Shown here: piece after piece, positions 1-11,570 of the stretch
Layout: the number at the start of each line of letters is the position of its first letter
How positions within the stretch are numbered: position 1 is the stretch's first letter
NCBI GenBank assembly: GCA_035048485.1
Contig: CM068582.1
Coordinates: 13,620,001 to 13,684,000, forward strand
Reading direction: 5' to 3'
Length of the DNA stretch: 64,000 nucleotides
Source: Pteria penguin
Taxonomy: Eukaryota > Mollusca > Bivalvia > Pterioida > Pteriidae
Made by a program: the position numbers and the translations under genes
Notes under the pieces: model-generated
What the model saw: only the letters and a program-made list of their open reading frames with translations
Databases searched by the model: none
What the model was told of the DNA's origin: nothing

Positions 1-143
1 GTGAGACTAGAAGCAGCGGGCGAGGAAAGAAGGAAGGGATAAGGTTGGGAAGGAAAGAGGGCTTTCCTAGATGAAAACAAAACTGACAGAGAAATGACAA
101 AAATATCGGTTCCGTCTTAGTCGCAAACGCAATCATAAATAGA

Positions 144-422
144 TTGTTTGTTTGTTTGATTATTGTTTTACGTCACTCCACGATTATTTCACGCATATGG
201 TGACGGCATCTGCCTGATGCATTGCATACAAATTTAGACCTTTGCAACGGACCCACCCGAAGCAGTGAGGGATCTTTTACGTGCCACGCCTACCGTGACA
301 CGGGACCTCGGTTTTTACTGTCTCATCCGAAAGACAGAACACCGGTGTGCCCCGGGCGGGAGTCGAACCCGCGACCTCTCGATCACGAGCCGAGCACCTT
401 ATCCACTAGGCCACACCGGCTT
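144..422 (-). mobile_element. tRNA-derived SINE, copy 1 (full length)
   Basis: Read on the minus strand this begins with a tRNA-like head: an A-box-like TGGCCTAGTGGATAAGG and a B-box GGTTCGACTCC. A conserved body follows (GGATGAGACAGTAAAAACC, then GGGTCCGTTGCAAAGG, then CATCAGGCAGATGCCGTCACC) and an AAACAAACAAAC tail. The copy is flanked by a perfect 14-bp direct repeat, CAATCATAAATAGA, at 130-143 and 423-436, which I read as the target-site duplication of LINE-assisted insertion. The head most resembles tRNA-Arg (inference). It is a transposed element and not a functional tRNA gene. Confidence 0.88.
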
Positions 423-1138
423 CAATCATAAATAGAGGAAAAATTCTATGAAAATGGCAAAATTTGGCATCTTCAAACTGCCATAACTTTTGATAGGATA
501 AAGATATCAGCAAAAGGAAAACTGAAAACAGAAGACATCTGACAAAGCTGTATGACACAAATCACCAAGGACAACACAAAAAAAGATAGTAGTGGAATAT
601 ACACGGGAAAACGACATTACAAAAACAATGTGCTGTGGTTACGATACAGACTTAGGACGGTCAATTTAAGTAACAAACGTAATTAAATTGGTGTGGTTAA
701 AGCACATAAAGATATGAATGCACTGCAAAATTCACCTGAGTATACTACAATCTCCTGTCCACCCCTCATGAATCTTTTTTGGCAGTACAGACATAACAGT
801 ACTCAAAGAAAAAGCTAAACGCATCTGGCTCTTCCGTATGACAGAAATCACAATGGAAATGCACTGTTAATAGTGTAATAATTTGGGGAAAACACACACA
901 CACCACTCTTGTCACAAGAACATCACAAACACTTTCGGTTAAGGTGCAGTTGCGACACCGACTTAGGACGGTTAGTTGAGATGACAGTAGTCAATCAATT
1001 GGATTGGTTAACCTTTTTACGGGTCATCCTGCCCACGAAATCAGCATAATCAAAGTATCCAAAAGATCTATGAATAAGCCTCCATATCGAGAGCAAGGTT
1101 CAACAACTTTCTTAAGTTTAGATGGTTATAAATATAGA
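423..1138 (+). repeat. interspersed element 'family X', copy a, left part
   Basis: This belongs to a dispersed repeat seen at least five more times in the window (about 17.5, 46.35, 55.8, 58.45 and 60.27 kb). Shared landmarks in order are ACATCTGACAAAGCT, ATGACACAAATCACCAAGGA, AACGACATTACAAAAA, GACTTAGGACGGTCAATT and TGGTGTGGTTAA. Here the GACTTAGGACGGT core occurs twice, near 648 and 960. No coding capacity is visible. A SINE at 1139 interrupts it and the element appears to resume after it. Its class is unknown. Confidence 0.65.
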
Positions 1139-1392
1139 GGGTACTCGGCTCGTGATCGAGAGGTCCCGGGTTGGACTCTCGCCCTGGGCGAACCGGTGTT
1201 TTTCTTTCAGATGAGACAGTTAAACCCTAGGTCCCGTGTCACGGTAGGGGTGGCAAGTAAAAGATCCCCAACTGCTTCGGGTGGGTCCGTTGCAAAGGTC
1301 TAAATTTGTATGCAATGCATCAGACAGATGCCGTCACCATATACGTGAAATAATCATGGAGTGACGTAAACCAATATTCAATCAATGAATGC
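1139..1392 (+). mobile_element. tRNA-derived SINE, copy 2 (5' truncated)
   Basis: Same family as the copy at 144-422 but in plus orientation. The A-box is missing; the match starts at GTACTCGGCTCGTGATCGAG and runs through GATGAGACAGTTAAACCC, TTCGGGTGGGTCCGTTGC and CAGATGCCGTCACCATATAC to an AATCAATGAATG tail. It lies inside interspersed element family X. No clear target duplication was found. Confidence 0.8.
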
Positions 1393-1628
1393 AATCATAA
1401 AAAATATAAACATGTATAGTATTGCTAAGACCAAGATATCAAAAATGTATAATTGACATCAACCCGAGTAAACTGTGCTCTGCCGATCTGGAAACGAGTT
1501 CAGACCTTTGATCTATAAGAGTACCAATCAATAAGAGGGAATGAAGCTCAGGACCATTTCTCCTATAAAAAGATTTCAACAAGGTCCACCATATAATCCC
1601 CAGTTGCCTGTTAGTCTGCGTATAGGTT
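1393..1628 (+). repeat. interspersed element 'family X', copy a, right part
   Basis: After the SINE, sequence resembling the 3' part of family X continues. GACATCAACCCGAGTAAAC and GTGCTCTGCC match about 56,228-56,262, and the stretch with TATAAGAGTACC and CTCAGGACC matches 58,875-58,920. The region ends where an LTR begins at 1629, so the retrotransposon inserted into or beside this element. Confidence 0.5.
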
Positions 1629-1799
1629 TGTTTCAGATTTTCATATAAATAAGTAAGAGTTATCTTTCTTTCAAAAGGTAAAATTTTATATGTATGACGT
1701 CATGTCTTTATGTGTATAGAACACAGAATAAAAAAATGTGAACAGTTCGATCGTCTGCGTCTTGATAAATCAGCTTAAAAGCCAACAGAGCACGAAACA
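1629..1799 (+). mobile_element. 5' LTR of a Ty3/gypsy-type retrotransposon
   Basis: A 171-bp segment beginning TGTTTCAG and ending GAAACA is repeated with high identity at 3536-3704. The ends form the short inverted repeat TGTTTC/GAAACA expected of LTRs. It contains TATGACGTCATG and an AATAAAAAA signal. Immediately downstream, at 1800, is TGGTGTCAGAAGTC, which has the position and form of a tRNA primer-binding site (tRNA-Leu type, from memory). Confidence 0.85.
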
Positions 1800-3535
1800 T
1801 GGTGTCAGAAGTCAACACACGTGTAAAATAAACATTCGAACAGGTAAAAATGTTGAAAATCAGTCCCCCAGAGCCTCTTAAATTCCAAAATCCTTCCAAA
1901 TGGACCGACCGTGTGAAAAATTTTTGCGTTATCTCGTTGTCCTAGAATCTTTCAAATTGTATACAGGTCACAAACCGTTAGTGCCGTTATTGAATAATCG
2001 TGATCTAGACCGTGTGCCTATCCGTTGTCAGAGATTGCTCGTGAGCATGCGTGGATATCACTAAAAGGCAGAGCATGTGCCAGGGAAACTTCTAGTCGTA
2101 CCAGACACTTTGTCCCGAAAGCCTATTGTGAAACCAGACTCGGCTAATCTTACACATCGTATTGATGAAGTGGAGTATTATATTACTACCGTTGATAAAC
2201 ACCGACCAATATCCGATCGTGAACTGGAAAGCATACAGAAAGCTACAGAACAAGATCCTATCATTCAAGAGGTAATGAACTTTACTGTGCATGGATTGCC
2301 TCAATACACTAGTCAAGTGAAACCAGAATTGCGCCATTTCTATAATTCTAGAGGAGACCTTTCTCTCAAGGACTACTTCTATACTGCGATAGAATAGCGA
2401 TACCAGAATCATTGCAGCAAGAGCTACTCAATACAATACACGAGGGTCACCGTGGCTTGAATAAGTGTCGAGCTCGTGCTCAGGCATCTGTATGGTGGCC
2501 AGGTATATCGAACGACATTTAGCGAATGACAGAACATTGTGAATTTTATCAAACTCACAGGCCTACTCAACGCAAAGAACCGTTGAAAGTTACCAGATTA
2601 CCAGATCGACCATGACAAAAGGTCGCTGCTGATCTATGTGAATTCAACAACAAACACTTCCTTGTCGTTACTGATTATTTCTCCAGATATCTTGAGATAG
2701 CCTACTTGTCAACAATTACCTCTAAGCAAGTCATTGGCAAGCTGAAGAATATTTTTGCGCATTGGGGTATTCCTGAAAAATTCATTTCGGAGTCAATTTA
2801 ATTGTCGTGAATTTCGTGCATTTGCGGAAAAGTATGGATTTATGCAAACGTTTTCAAGTCCACATTTCCCAAAATCAAATGGGGAAACCGAAAGTGGTGT
2901 GAAAATAGCGAAAAGAATCTGGCGTAATGATGATATATTCGCAGCATTCATGGCATATCGTTCTACTCCAATCTCAGCAACAGGAGTAAGTCTAGCCGAG
3001 TTAATGATGGGCAGGAAGATCCCTACATTACTGCCTACTGTTCCACAGAAATTAGTTCCAGAGTGGCCGGATTCAGATAGAGTAAGACAGACCGACTCTA
3101 AATATAAAGAGCGCATGCGTGAGAGCTATGATTGCAAATATGGCACATCCGTGTTACCATCATTGCACACAGGAGATCATGTTCGTGTCAAGACAGACAA
3201 GGACAAAACTTGGTCAGTTCCGGGAACTATCCGAACGGATATTCCGATTATTGCTTAGTATGCTCATGATATTAATTCTCTTAATTTTACTTTCAGTTCA
3301 AGTTAACTGTTGATAATCAGAGTATATCATTTATATAAAGTAGTTTGTCTTTTAAATGCATTGTACTTTTTGTTTTGAAAATATTCATTATATAAATCTC
3401 AATAGTTGAACAGGAATTTTGATAATTAGTAGAACAAACTCTGTACATCATTTTTTTTTAAATTTTTTATTTGCCATTACCTTAAAGTAAATACACATCT
3501 GCAGATAATTACTTTGCTTTGATAAAAGGGGGAGA
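1800..3535 (+). pseudogene. internally deleted Ty3/gypsy gag-pol remnant
   Basis: The internal part of the LTR element is only about 1.7 kb, so most of it is gone. A short stretch near 1860-1920 resembles a gag start (inference). It jumps straight into the end of the reverse transcriptase/RNase H region near 1946-2130, recognised by HKPLVPLL and DTLSRKP. The integrase follows: an HHCC zinc-finger region near 2435-2565 and the catalytic core to about 3250, with VVTDYFSRYLEI and PKSNGETESG as landmarks. There are in-frame stops near 2520 and 2615 and a frame break near 2795 that removes the second catalytic Asp region. A purine tract, AAAAGGGGGAGA (3524-3535), abuts the 3' LTR. This is a dead relic. 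Confidence 0.85.
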
Positions 3536-3704
3536 TGTTTCACATTTTCATATAAATAAGTAAAAGTTATCTTTCTTTCAATAGGTAAAATTTTATGTGT
3601 ATGACGTCATGTCTTTATGTGTAGAGCACACAGAATAAAAATGTGAACAGTTCGATCGTCTGCGTCTTGATAAATCAGGTTTAAAGCCCACAGAGCACGA
3701 AACA
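3536..3704 (+). mobile_element. 3' LTR of the Ty3/gypsy-type retrotransposon
   Basis: Near-identical partner of the LTR at 1629-1799, also starting TGTTTC and ending GAAACA, and preceded by a polypurine tract. The two LTRs differ by several substitutions and small indels, so the insertion is not very recent. I could not find a matching target duplication outside the LTRs, which suggests rearrangement of one flank. Confidence 0.85.
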
Positions 3705-4440
3705 TAAAGTATACATGTATAGATAATATTATGTTTTCTAAATGTGTTGTCTGTTGTGGAGTATTTGGCTTTTGTAATTTGGAGAAATGATAGTATTATC
3801 GGAATATCTTAAGTTTTCGAATTAACTATATCTCATTTGCCTTTTTACATTTGAATAAAGAGGGTGGGTTCGTCACAAGCACAACTGAACACACGATACT
3901 ATTTGTGCATTATAATATATGCCATACTTGGTCATATTACAATATCTAAATAATTATTATATGTAAAATAATTTGCTCTTTCAACTTTTGTTTCTTTGCA
4001 TTACACACGCCTGGGTGGGTGGCCTTTTCTTGGCAAAATGCGTACATTACAGTATCATGTGATCTATTGTTATAAAAAAAAACTTCGTATTTTTTATGTA
4101 TGTTACTTCAAAAAATGAAGGAAAAAATTAATTTATATAAAGATAATTACATGTCCTTCATGATTGCGACCCCATGTTGCCTTTGTCGTATCTTCGATCA
4201 AATGTCACGGTTGCATGACTCTGCTTTTTTCTGTTATACTGTTGGCGAGAACTCTGTCCGAGCATTTGGCACAACCGCTCATTTAATATTCATTGTGAGG
4301 TTGACCTAGGTCAACATCGCTCAATCGCTCACGAATAACAATTTTCGAAACATCCGTTTTATATGGTGTGAGACCAGCTTTAAGTTTAGCATATCATGGC
4401 TTTTTTCCAATGGTGGACGACCTCCCCCCCCCCCCCCCAG
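3705..4440. other. non-coding stretch, nothing recognised
   Basis: AT-rich DNA with a poly-C run at about 4423-4438. The short open frames here show no domain or splice pattern that I can support. Confidence 0.5.
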
Positions 4441-4632
4441 CCATTTCCCATATATTGAGATGTTAAATATTAATCTTGCTGTAAAGTTCATTGTTTATTG
4501 TTTTACAGGAAGAACAGTTTTGATCTGTATATATAGCTTTTTGCATCAATTTAAAACCAATGACTTGGGAACATTTATGTCGAAAAGGTAAGTGTTCCCC
4601 GAAACGTTGTCAGTGAGATTATAAATCAATTA
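4440..4632 (+). repeat. interspersed repeat 'family Y', copy 1
   Basis: This segment is similar, in the same orientation, to about 20,222-20,440. Shared landmarks are CTTGCTGTAAAGTTCATT, TTGTTTTACAG, AGTGTTCCCC, and ATTATAAATCAAT at the end. The copies differ by substitutions and small indels. The family is not identified. Confidence 0.55.
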
Positions 4633-5562
4633 ACAATTACTTAAATGGCATGCCGGGTATTCGGAAAAAAGTCCGGAGCAGAGCAATCACAAGAACTTTT
4701 AACGTGCTATCGAATATCTTTTGAAGAAAAAATAGCATCAAGCAAACGTGAGTTTACACCAAAAAGTGTAGGTTTCATATTGAATGACGTTTAGAGCAGG
4801 TTAGAGTCCAATTTCAAGTAGAGATACATCGTATAACTTATATAATAAAATAAAATTATATAATAAAATCTAATTTTTGCACCTTGCGGATACGAATTTT
4901 ACATCACAAATAACCACGAAAGACAGTTGTTTCTATTTACATCTTATAGAATGTTTAATATTAATCTCAACATATCCTTCCCTTATGTTCATGTTATCAC
5001 GTGATAAGAAATTACTCCCTAACATACAATATATAGATAGATACAGTGATGTTTCTTTCGATGGTGTACAAGAAATTGGACATAATAATCTACGATGCAG
5101 GATACTTACAGTCACGGAGATTAATTCTCAACTGACCACTTCCAATACTGAGATTTATGTATTTATTTTTCTGCAGATAATTAAGCATTTTTAAACTTAA
5201 GCTTGTATTTTTTTATTTGTAGGCTGGACGTTTGAGGATCGTGGAGCAGGACCATAACACTTTCATGTACAGAAGTCATTACTGCTATTCTAAATGCGTA
5301 ATATTGTCAGACGTAGTGACACACGTGGGGAAAGTCATGTTAACCATATGCTTGGATACGGGAAGTTACATAGTACATATTGACAGGAAAGAAGGAGTAA
5401 TGCTCTATCAGAGAAGATCACATGATGGCATTCTGCCGTCAATACTAAACGAATTGGGGTGTACATGTGCAAGATGACCTGGTGTTTGTTTGTGATACTG
5501 ACTCTAAAGAAAGAAGCTTAATACACCAGTAAAGGAACATTAGAAAAATTAGAAAAGAGATT

Positions 5563-6095
5563 TTGAATTCGACTCCGCCGTACGATATAGCACCTAAAGG
5601 AGCACACTCACCTACTGACATTAATAGTCGACTTGAATTTGCACACTGGATAAAAAAAAACTATTCAAACATAGTCAATTCTTATGGTTTAGTGATTTCT
5701 ATTTTCATAAATGCGGCTTTAAACAAGAAAAACTGTCGCCATTGGCAAGCGAAAAACCAGACTATCATTTGGGAAACCTCTGCACAGTGATCAAGTCACC
5801 GTTTGGACAGCACTAATTAAGGGTTGAAATATGCGGCCATTCTTCTTTGAAGACACAGATGGACAAAAAAAAAAGACAATCAATAGTGAACGTTGTCTGA
5901 AGATTTTGAAACAAGTTTATTCCAGCTATACGGAGGAAAGGGATCGATCCCCATCACTATTGTTTTCAATAAGATGGCCCAACACCACACACCTCTGTGG
6001 TAGGGCTCAAGAGGCTCCAGGAGACATTCGGAGTCGTTTCTCTAAAGACACAGCATGTATGGCCGCCACACTCAACAGATTTGAGTTCATTAAAC
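5563..6095 (+). pseudogene. degenerate Tc1/mariner-like transposase
   Basis: Translated fragments in changing frames follow the order of a Tc1/mariner-type DDE/D transposase. First comes SRLEFAHWIKKN, then NKKNCRHWQAKN (about 5,620-5,765). Then RPFFFEDTDGQ (about 5,835). In another frame DGPTPHT (about 5,975) is followed by LKRLQETFG and VWPPHSTDL (about 6,010-6,080). DGxTPH and WPPHSxDL are hallmarks of the second catalytic Asp region and the block leading to the third acidic residue. Stops and at least two frameshifts separate the pieces, and the first catalytic block is not recognisable. Flanking inverted repeats were not found. The element is inactive. Confidence 0.7.
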
Positions 6096-6450
6096 TTAAA
6101 AAAAAAAAAACGAAAGACAAAGTATACAACCTATGTCCTGAATCTATATGTGAACTTGAAATGAAGATAAAAGAGAAATCAGATGTATCACTACTGAAAC
6201 TTACAAAGCTGTTATTGACAATTTCCAATCACGCTGTGACGTCGTTATCACACAAAAGGAACGACACGTGGAACATATCCTTTGAAAAAGACATAATATT
6301 TCTTGATATTTTTCAATTTTTCTTATTTCATGTATACTCCATAAAACTTTATTGTAATACCATTTATCTGCTGTTATTTTCGTATAAATACTGATTTTAT
6401 AAATATGCATAATAATATTTTTAAAAAAATATATATATATATACTATTAG

Positions 6451-6562
6451 TTATATGGTGTTTTGCAGGGGGAAGGGGGGGGGGCATTTAAATATATTGG
6501 GTCCATACAACTTTTCATGTACCCAATATATTTTCGTATCACCCCTGTAAAACACTATATAA
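6451..6562. repeat. 112-bp fold-back element (MITE-like)
   Basis: The outer arms 6451-6472 and 6541-6562 are inverted repeats matching at 19 of 22 positions, and the inner arms 6491-6502 and 6521-6532 match perfectly over 12 bp (AATATATTGGGT). The whole segment can fold into a long interrupted hairpin. A run of G sits between the left arms. It may be a tiny MITE or a structured transcript; no gene is associated with it. Confidence 0.6.
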
Positions 6563-6685
6563 CGAATTTATCCCACCGAAGGCCTCTCTTGGCTCACATA
6601 CCGGTACAGAAGCTTCGTATTTTCCACCTGATATCTATGTAGAACTGTACATTTTTTTTTAATAAACAGTGTGTTACAAGCACAC

Positions 6686-6745
6686 ATATTACCCGTGCAG
6701 GGCCCTTTGAGCGTGACTTCACTTTATCACCCGCACGGGTAATAT
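6686..6745. repeat. 13-bp perfect inverted repeat, 34-nt loop
   Basis: ATATTACCCGTGC at 6686-6698 is exactly reverse-complemented at 6733-6745. The palindrome GGGCCC lies in the loop. No link with a gene is visible. Confidence 0.55.
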
Positions 6746-6749
6746 CAAA

Positions 6750-9700
6750 ACTAATATGAGGTGGGTAGGAACCTGATATAAAAATATGTCGAGTCCTCTA
6801 CTAATCCTACTAATCAAAAAACGAGTATTTTGCCAGAGGTGGGATATTTGAAAATCTAAGAAATGTAACTCTAATTTATTTGGTAATGAATTGTGATGAC
6901 AAAAAAGCACATAAGGACATCACAAAAATATTCGAGTGAAGTTTGTAAAAATAAATACTGTAAATTGTTCAGAACCTAAGAAGTATCTGCCTTATGCACA
7001 ACTCTGTCGTTAAATGGGTTCTTTGGCTCTTGGAAAACGGACAAATAAACTACTAATAGACAAGGAACTGGTATTCCAGAATAACGATATTAATGCTTCC
7101 TCCCATTCTGACCACCCCAATGTATAGGTAGAACGTTGTGCAGATGTAAAGGCATCACTCAATTATATAATGTTGCACACCTCCCCCCCCCCCCCAAATA
7201 AACTCCCCAAAACACAAGATGATGTCATTAAGACGTAATGGTGGCTTATTGCAATTATGAGAGTCAGGCTAGACTGTAGAAAGTATGATGCAAAGAAAAA
7301 TGTTTTAGATCATCATGTTCATCAAATTCCATTTGTTGTGTAATTACACATATACATTTTTCTCCATATATTGGAAATATGTCTTGTTTGCGCCTAACTG
7401 TTTGAGTTTAACTTTTCATAATAAGGTCATATGAAAATGTATTTTATTCGCTAATAACAAATGTAAATAGGGTATGCAAGGAGTATACGTGTTCTGCTGT
7501 CCTAATTTAGGCCAGATATCTTCTAAAGGAATCTTACTCATATCCAAAGAGGACAAAGTGTCAATTTTTTTTTGTCATAAGGAAATTTAGATAGGGTTTG
7601 TTAGAATCGTAAGAATGAAGTATAAAATTCCATATAAAGCGGTAAGGGGGTTCAACACAGAGATTAATGATGGTGATTTGTTGGTTTTATTTGCAATTAA
7701 GCTTTATGATATTGACTTTCTTCTTGCCGCTTTGATTCCTTTTAACATATAAACAGAAACGTTCTAAAAAATAAATGATTTCTAAATACCCTGGACGGTA
7801 TTGATTTTCAACAAATTTTTACGGAATTTTATGAAATTTGAAGAATAAGGGGAAAACCATTTTTTGTGAGGTAATCATATATCAAGAATAAAAAGCAAGA
7901 AATAGTAAATCAGAAAATTTAATGGATAACGATATTCAAAGAATAATAGAAATAAAAATAACTTATTCCTCTTTTATTTCTAAACATTACGCAGATCATG
8001 TAATGGTGGAGAACATTTACTCCTATATTTTATGCGATGAATCTGCTGTTTTCGATTTACGTATGGTATTTATCATCAATATCCTTGATCAGAATAAATT
8101 TTTCCTCTGTGTGAACAAATTCCATTCATGTGACAAAATGCATGTATAGACGTGAACAGTGAACATCATAACACACATTATTATTAATATTACTTCAATA
8201 TTAGTCCATCCTTTCCCTTATTGTTTTGAATACTTCTTGTTATTGTACGACATTTGCTATTAAGATATAAGAGGTATGATAAAAATATATCGGTCCAATA
8301 TACTTAGATACCATAAATGTGTATAAAACCCAATCAAACTATCAATCATATTGGTAGAGAGAGTAGTATTTAAAACCGTTTCATCATACTAGGGATTCAC
8401 TGTTACATGACGCAGGATTAGTTAAGCCAGCAAAATGAAGGAAACTAAACGTAGATCAGTGATAAAGTGTCTATGTGAAACGGGGATGACTTCCGAGGCA
8501 AATTTCGGAGGTAAGTGACAGCATATGTGACAGAAGGTGAAAGCTCCGAGATTTATCCAGAGAAGTTCGCAAATAATATGGGGAAATTCAATTAATTTTA
8601 TAGCACATCTTCACATGTCCTAGTTCTCGACTAGATGGGTCCCTAGGGTGTTGATTGATGATCAAAAGAGAAAGATTTAGGGTGTTTCTTTGCATTTTTT
8701 TCTCGCTATGTGGATGATTCCGAGGTTTTATGGGTCGAATCTTTAATTAAGGTGAACCTTGGGATTCTGATCCTTAATCGAAGATATTCTTGAGGCTGCA
8801 CGATACAAATGGTACACAGTTTGCAAAATGAGTTAAAGTCTTTCGTATCCTTCATTTCAGCTAAGGTTCAACGGATCCCCTCAACAAATTATTCCTGTAC
8901 TTCTTTATAAATCGCTTGTTTCATTGATAATTTATTTATTCAGTGGCGATAGCGCGATTTCGAAATCAAGATCACCTTGCAATAGGCACCATAGCAATTG
9001 CGTGTGCTAAGCATTCCTGATCGCTTAAAAACAGAACTTTTTGGAATTTAATAAAATCACGCGTTTATCAGATCATTTTGCATTGCTGTGTTATATTAAA
9101 TATGTGTTTTAAATACAAATGACAAAATAAAATTATTCATGAAATGATCAAAATTTTTTGTTTTATCAAAAGTTGAAATTCCCCGGAGAGCTCTGTTATT
9201 ATTTAACCTATATTCCAAGTACAGACAGTTTCTAAACTGATCCAAGTTATATCGCGCTTTAATTGAAACATGAGGGGTGAAACATATTGAACTGCAGTTA
9301 TGTGTATACCGTGGTTAAAATGAAACAATTTTACTGGCGACACCTTTCCTCTTGTTCTCTTCCTGGTGGAGTGCAGAGCAGTGCCCGCCCTACACATTGC
9401 GGCACTTTGGGAAGCGTCACGTAGCAAGGAAATAGGATATATCTGTCGAAATCTGTCAAATGATTTTCCTCTATCCCAATTCAAAATCAACTTTTACACA
9501 ATCATCTTTTAATCGTTTAAAATTGCTTCAAGCATCTCCGTGGAAATGATAAATGATAATTCACATTATATTTGTATATTTATAAAATTCAATCTCAAGT
9601 TCTAAAACAAAGGTAAATGTCTATATGAATGGTGTTGTATAATAAACTCCCCCTTGGAATTCGCAAATGGTATATTTTTGTTATGAAATTTTGTTTACCG

Positions 9701-11150
9701 CAATCCGAAAACTGTCTGGAGTTGATCCTCTTTTTGCATTTCTGAATACTTGCTTATGGTTCAATCTGAACATGATGAGAGTATATCTTGAAGTTTAAAG
9801 ACCTACTACTAAATCGGCATGCACTGTTTATAGTTAAAGAATGCGTATACAGGCCTTTATCCATTTTCATAATTCTCCGTACACGTCTACTGGTTGTGTA
9901 GTTTAATATGCCAACAGTCTGAATGATCTGAGTTTAAATCTCAATTGAATACATTGTTAAAAGCACTATGAATTATAAACTAGTATGTTTTTCAGTAATT
10001 ATTGTCATTTAAAACACTTAATGTCTGATTTGAGTAACTCACCAAAGAAAAGATCCATATTAACGTTTGTTACCGTGAATTGGAAGTATATATTTCGGAT
10101 CAGTACAGAAGCACTAACAACTAGGTTTGTGATAACTTTGGATGTTTATTAGTCAACAAGCAGTGGTATCGACCCAGTCGTAATAATAAATATCAGAAAA
10201 TATATACATGTATTATAGTGTAATGAAACAATTGACTCGACAATCAAAATGAGAATCTTTATATTTGCTACTCTTATATAGGGAGTATGTTCATGTGTGA
10301 AGGAAATAAAATTGGAATATCAAAGAAGATACTCAATGTGTTGCGGTCTAAATAGATGCTACTTTGTCTAAAGTGGGATATCATTTACATCATTACATAC
10401 ACTTGTGTCACTATAGCACAAATCTGTAGAAATCTTTATATAATTTACTGTATAATACAAACAACGTCTTGTACTGATTTGGGGGGAGGGGTTGCGCATT
10501 TAAACCTTATATACTTAATTATGATATTTACTGACGATCTTCCAAGGTTTACTCCCTTTAATTAGTAAAATATTTTCCATCAAAGCATGTATCATCTTTT
10601 CTTCTCCCCTTTTGCTTCCTTGTTTTTGTTGGGTTTGGGGTTTGTTTTTTTTTTCATTCCCTTCCTTTTACATTGTACATTGATTTATTTATTTATCCGC
10701 TCTTAATTACTCGATTTGTCCCTTTCAAATCCTTACTTTGATTAGTGCTTCAATGAGCATCCTATTATTTGAACCATTGAATAGCCTATGGTGCTGTTAT
10801 GTAATGTTAACTGCGTCATGTATCCCAAAGCATTATATTGTTAAAGCAAATTCTAAATAATGTTTTACTTGTATTTGGTAACGAGAATTATAGTTTGTGG
10901 CACTGTACAAATAAAGAATAAAATCGTTTTGAAATACACTGTAAAAAAAAAATAGAAAAATAAAATATTCCACTTTCTTGCTTTAGGATGATCAGAGTTG
11001 TTTTCACGCACCAATGTTATTTATATCACGCTCAGTATCAGCCATTCTCCACAAAGCCATGGCAGGGTCCGTCACATTACTGTTAAACAGAATTTGTATT
11101 ATCGTAATATGCATATACGTCTTTTCAAGTTCGACATGCATGTAAACTTG
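6750..11150. other. non-coding stretch between transposon relics and the EGF-like receptor
   Basis: AT-rich sequence with a poly-C run near 7183. Short open frames (for example at 7922-8149 and, on the minus strand, at 9203-9490) show no recognisable domain. A small candidate exon, ATG at 8434 to a GGAG/GTAAGT donor near 8510, is open but unsupported. Two AATAAA words lie at about 10,909 and 10,917 on the plus strand, followed by an A-rich stretch; they could end a transcript or a retroposed copy. Confidence 0.4.
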
Positions 11151-11151
11151 T

Positions 11152-11570
11152 TCATAAGTGTTGTTGGGTTTTAGCCATCTCATAAACATGTTCACAATGA
11201 TCTGAAACTGCCATCTCACTCACAGAACCAGCACGGTCGTTATAGGTGATAAACACATCGCATGATGCTTCGGATATTTTGTTTTCAAAACACTTACACT
11301 CTCCTTTATTGTTCTCCATAGTAGCAAAGTCAAAACTGTTACACGATATATTACGATTGCGTAGCTGAAGAGTTCTGTATTCCGAGGTCTGTCGTTTTAA
11401 CTCGACATAGTCCGATTCGTCTAGTGATATGTCGTCATAGATATCCACGGTGGCTCCCATTGCATCATTTCTATTATATTCCGTTTCCTGTGTGTTTTGA
11501 TCAGAATGTGTCAGCGCCAATGAGATGTTTGCATTTGCCATTGCTACGTTTGCTGTATTTGTACCAGGAC
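11152..11570 (-). CDS. EGF-like receptor, last coding exon (cytoplasmic tail)
   Basis: Acceptor CAG at 11571-11573. The exon begins in phase 1 and ends at TGA (11152-11154), giving 139 codons including the stop. It is rich in Asn, Ser, Thr and acidic residues. The tyrosine motifs YDDI, YVEL and YRTL lie at 11,368-11,439. The in-frame ATG inside this exon is not needed as a start, because the frame opens upstream through the splice junction. Confidence 0.75.

Noticed and set aside
222..431. 69-residue open frame
   Set aside because: It runs through SINE copy 1; similar frames appear in other SINE copies (33,780 plus strand, 42,719 minus strand).
2092..2412. 106-residue minus-strand open frame
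   Set aside because: Antisense shadow of the retrotransposon RNase H/integrase region.
9203..9490. 95-residue minus-strand open frame
   Set aside because: No domain recognised and no supporting splice sites.
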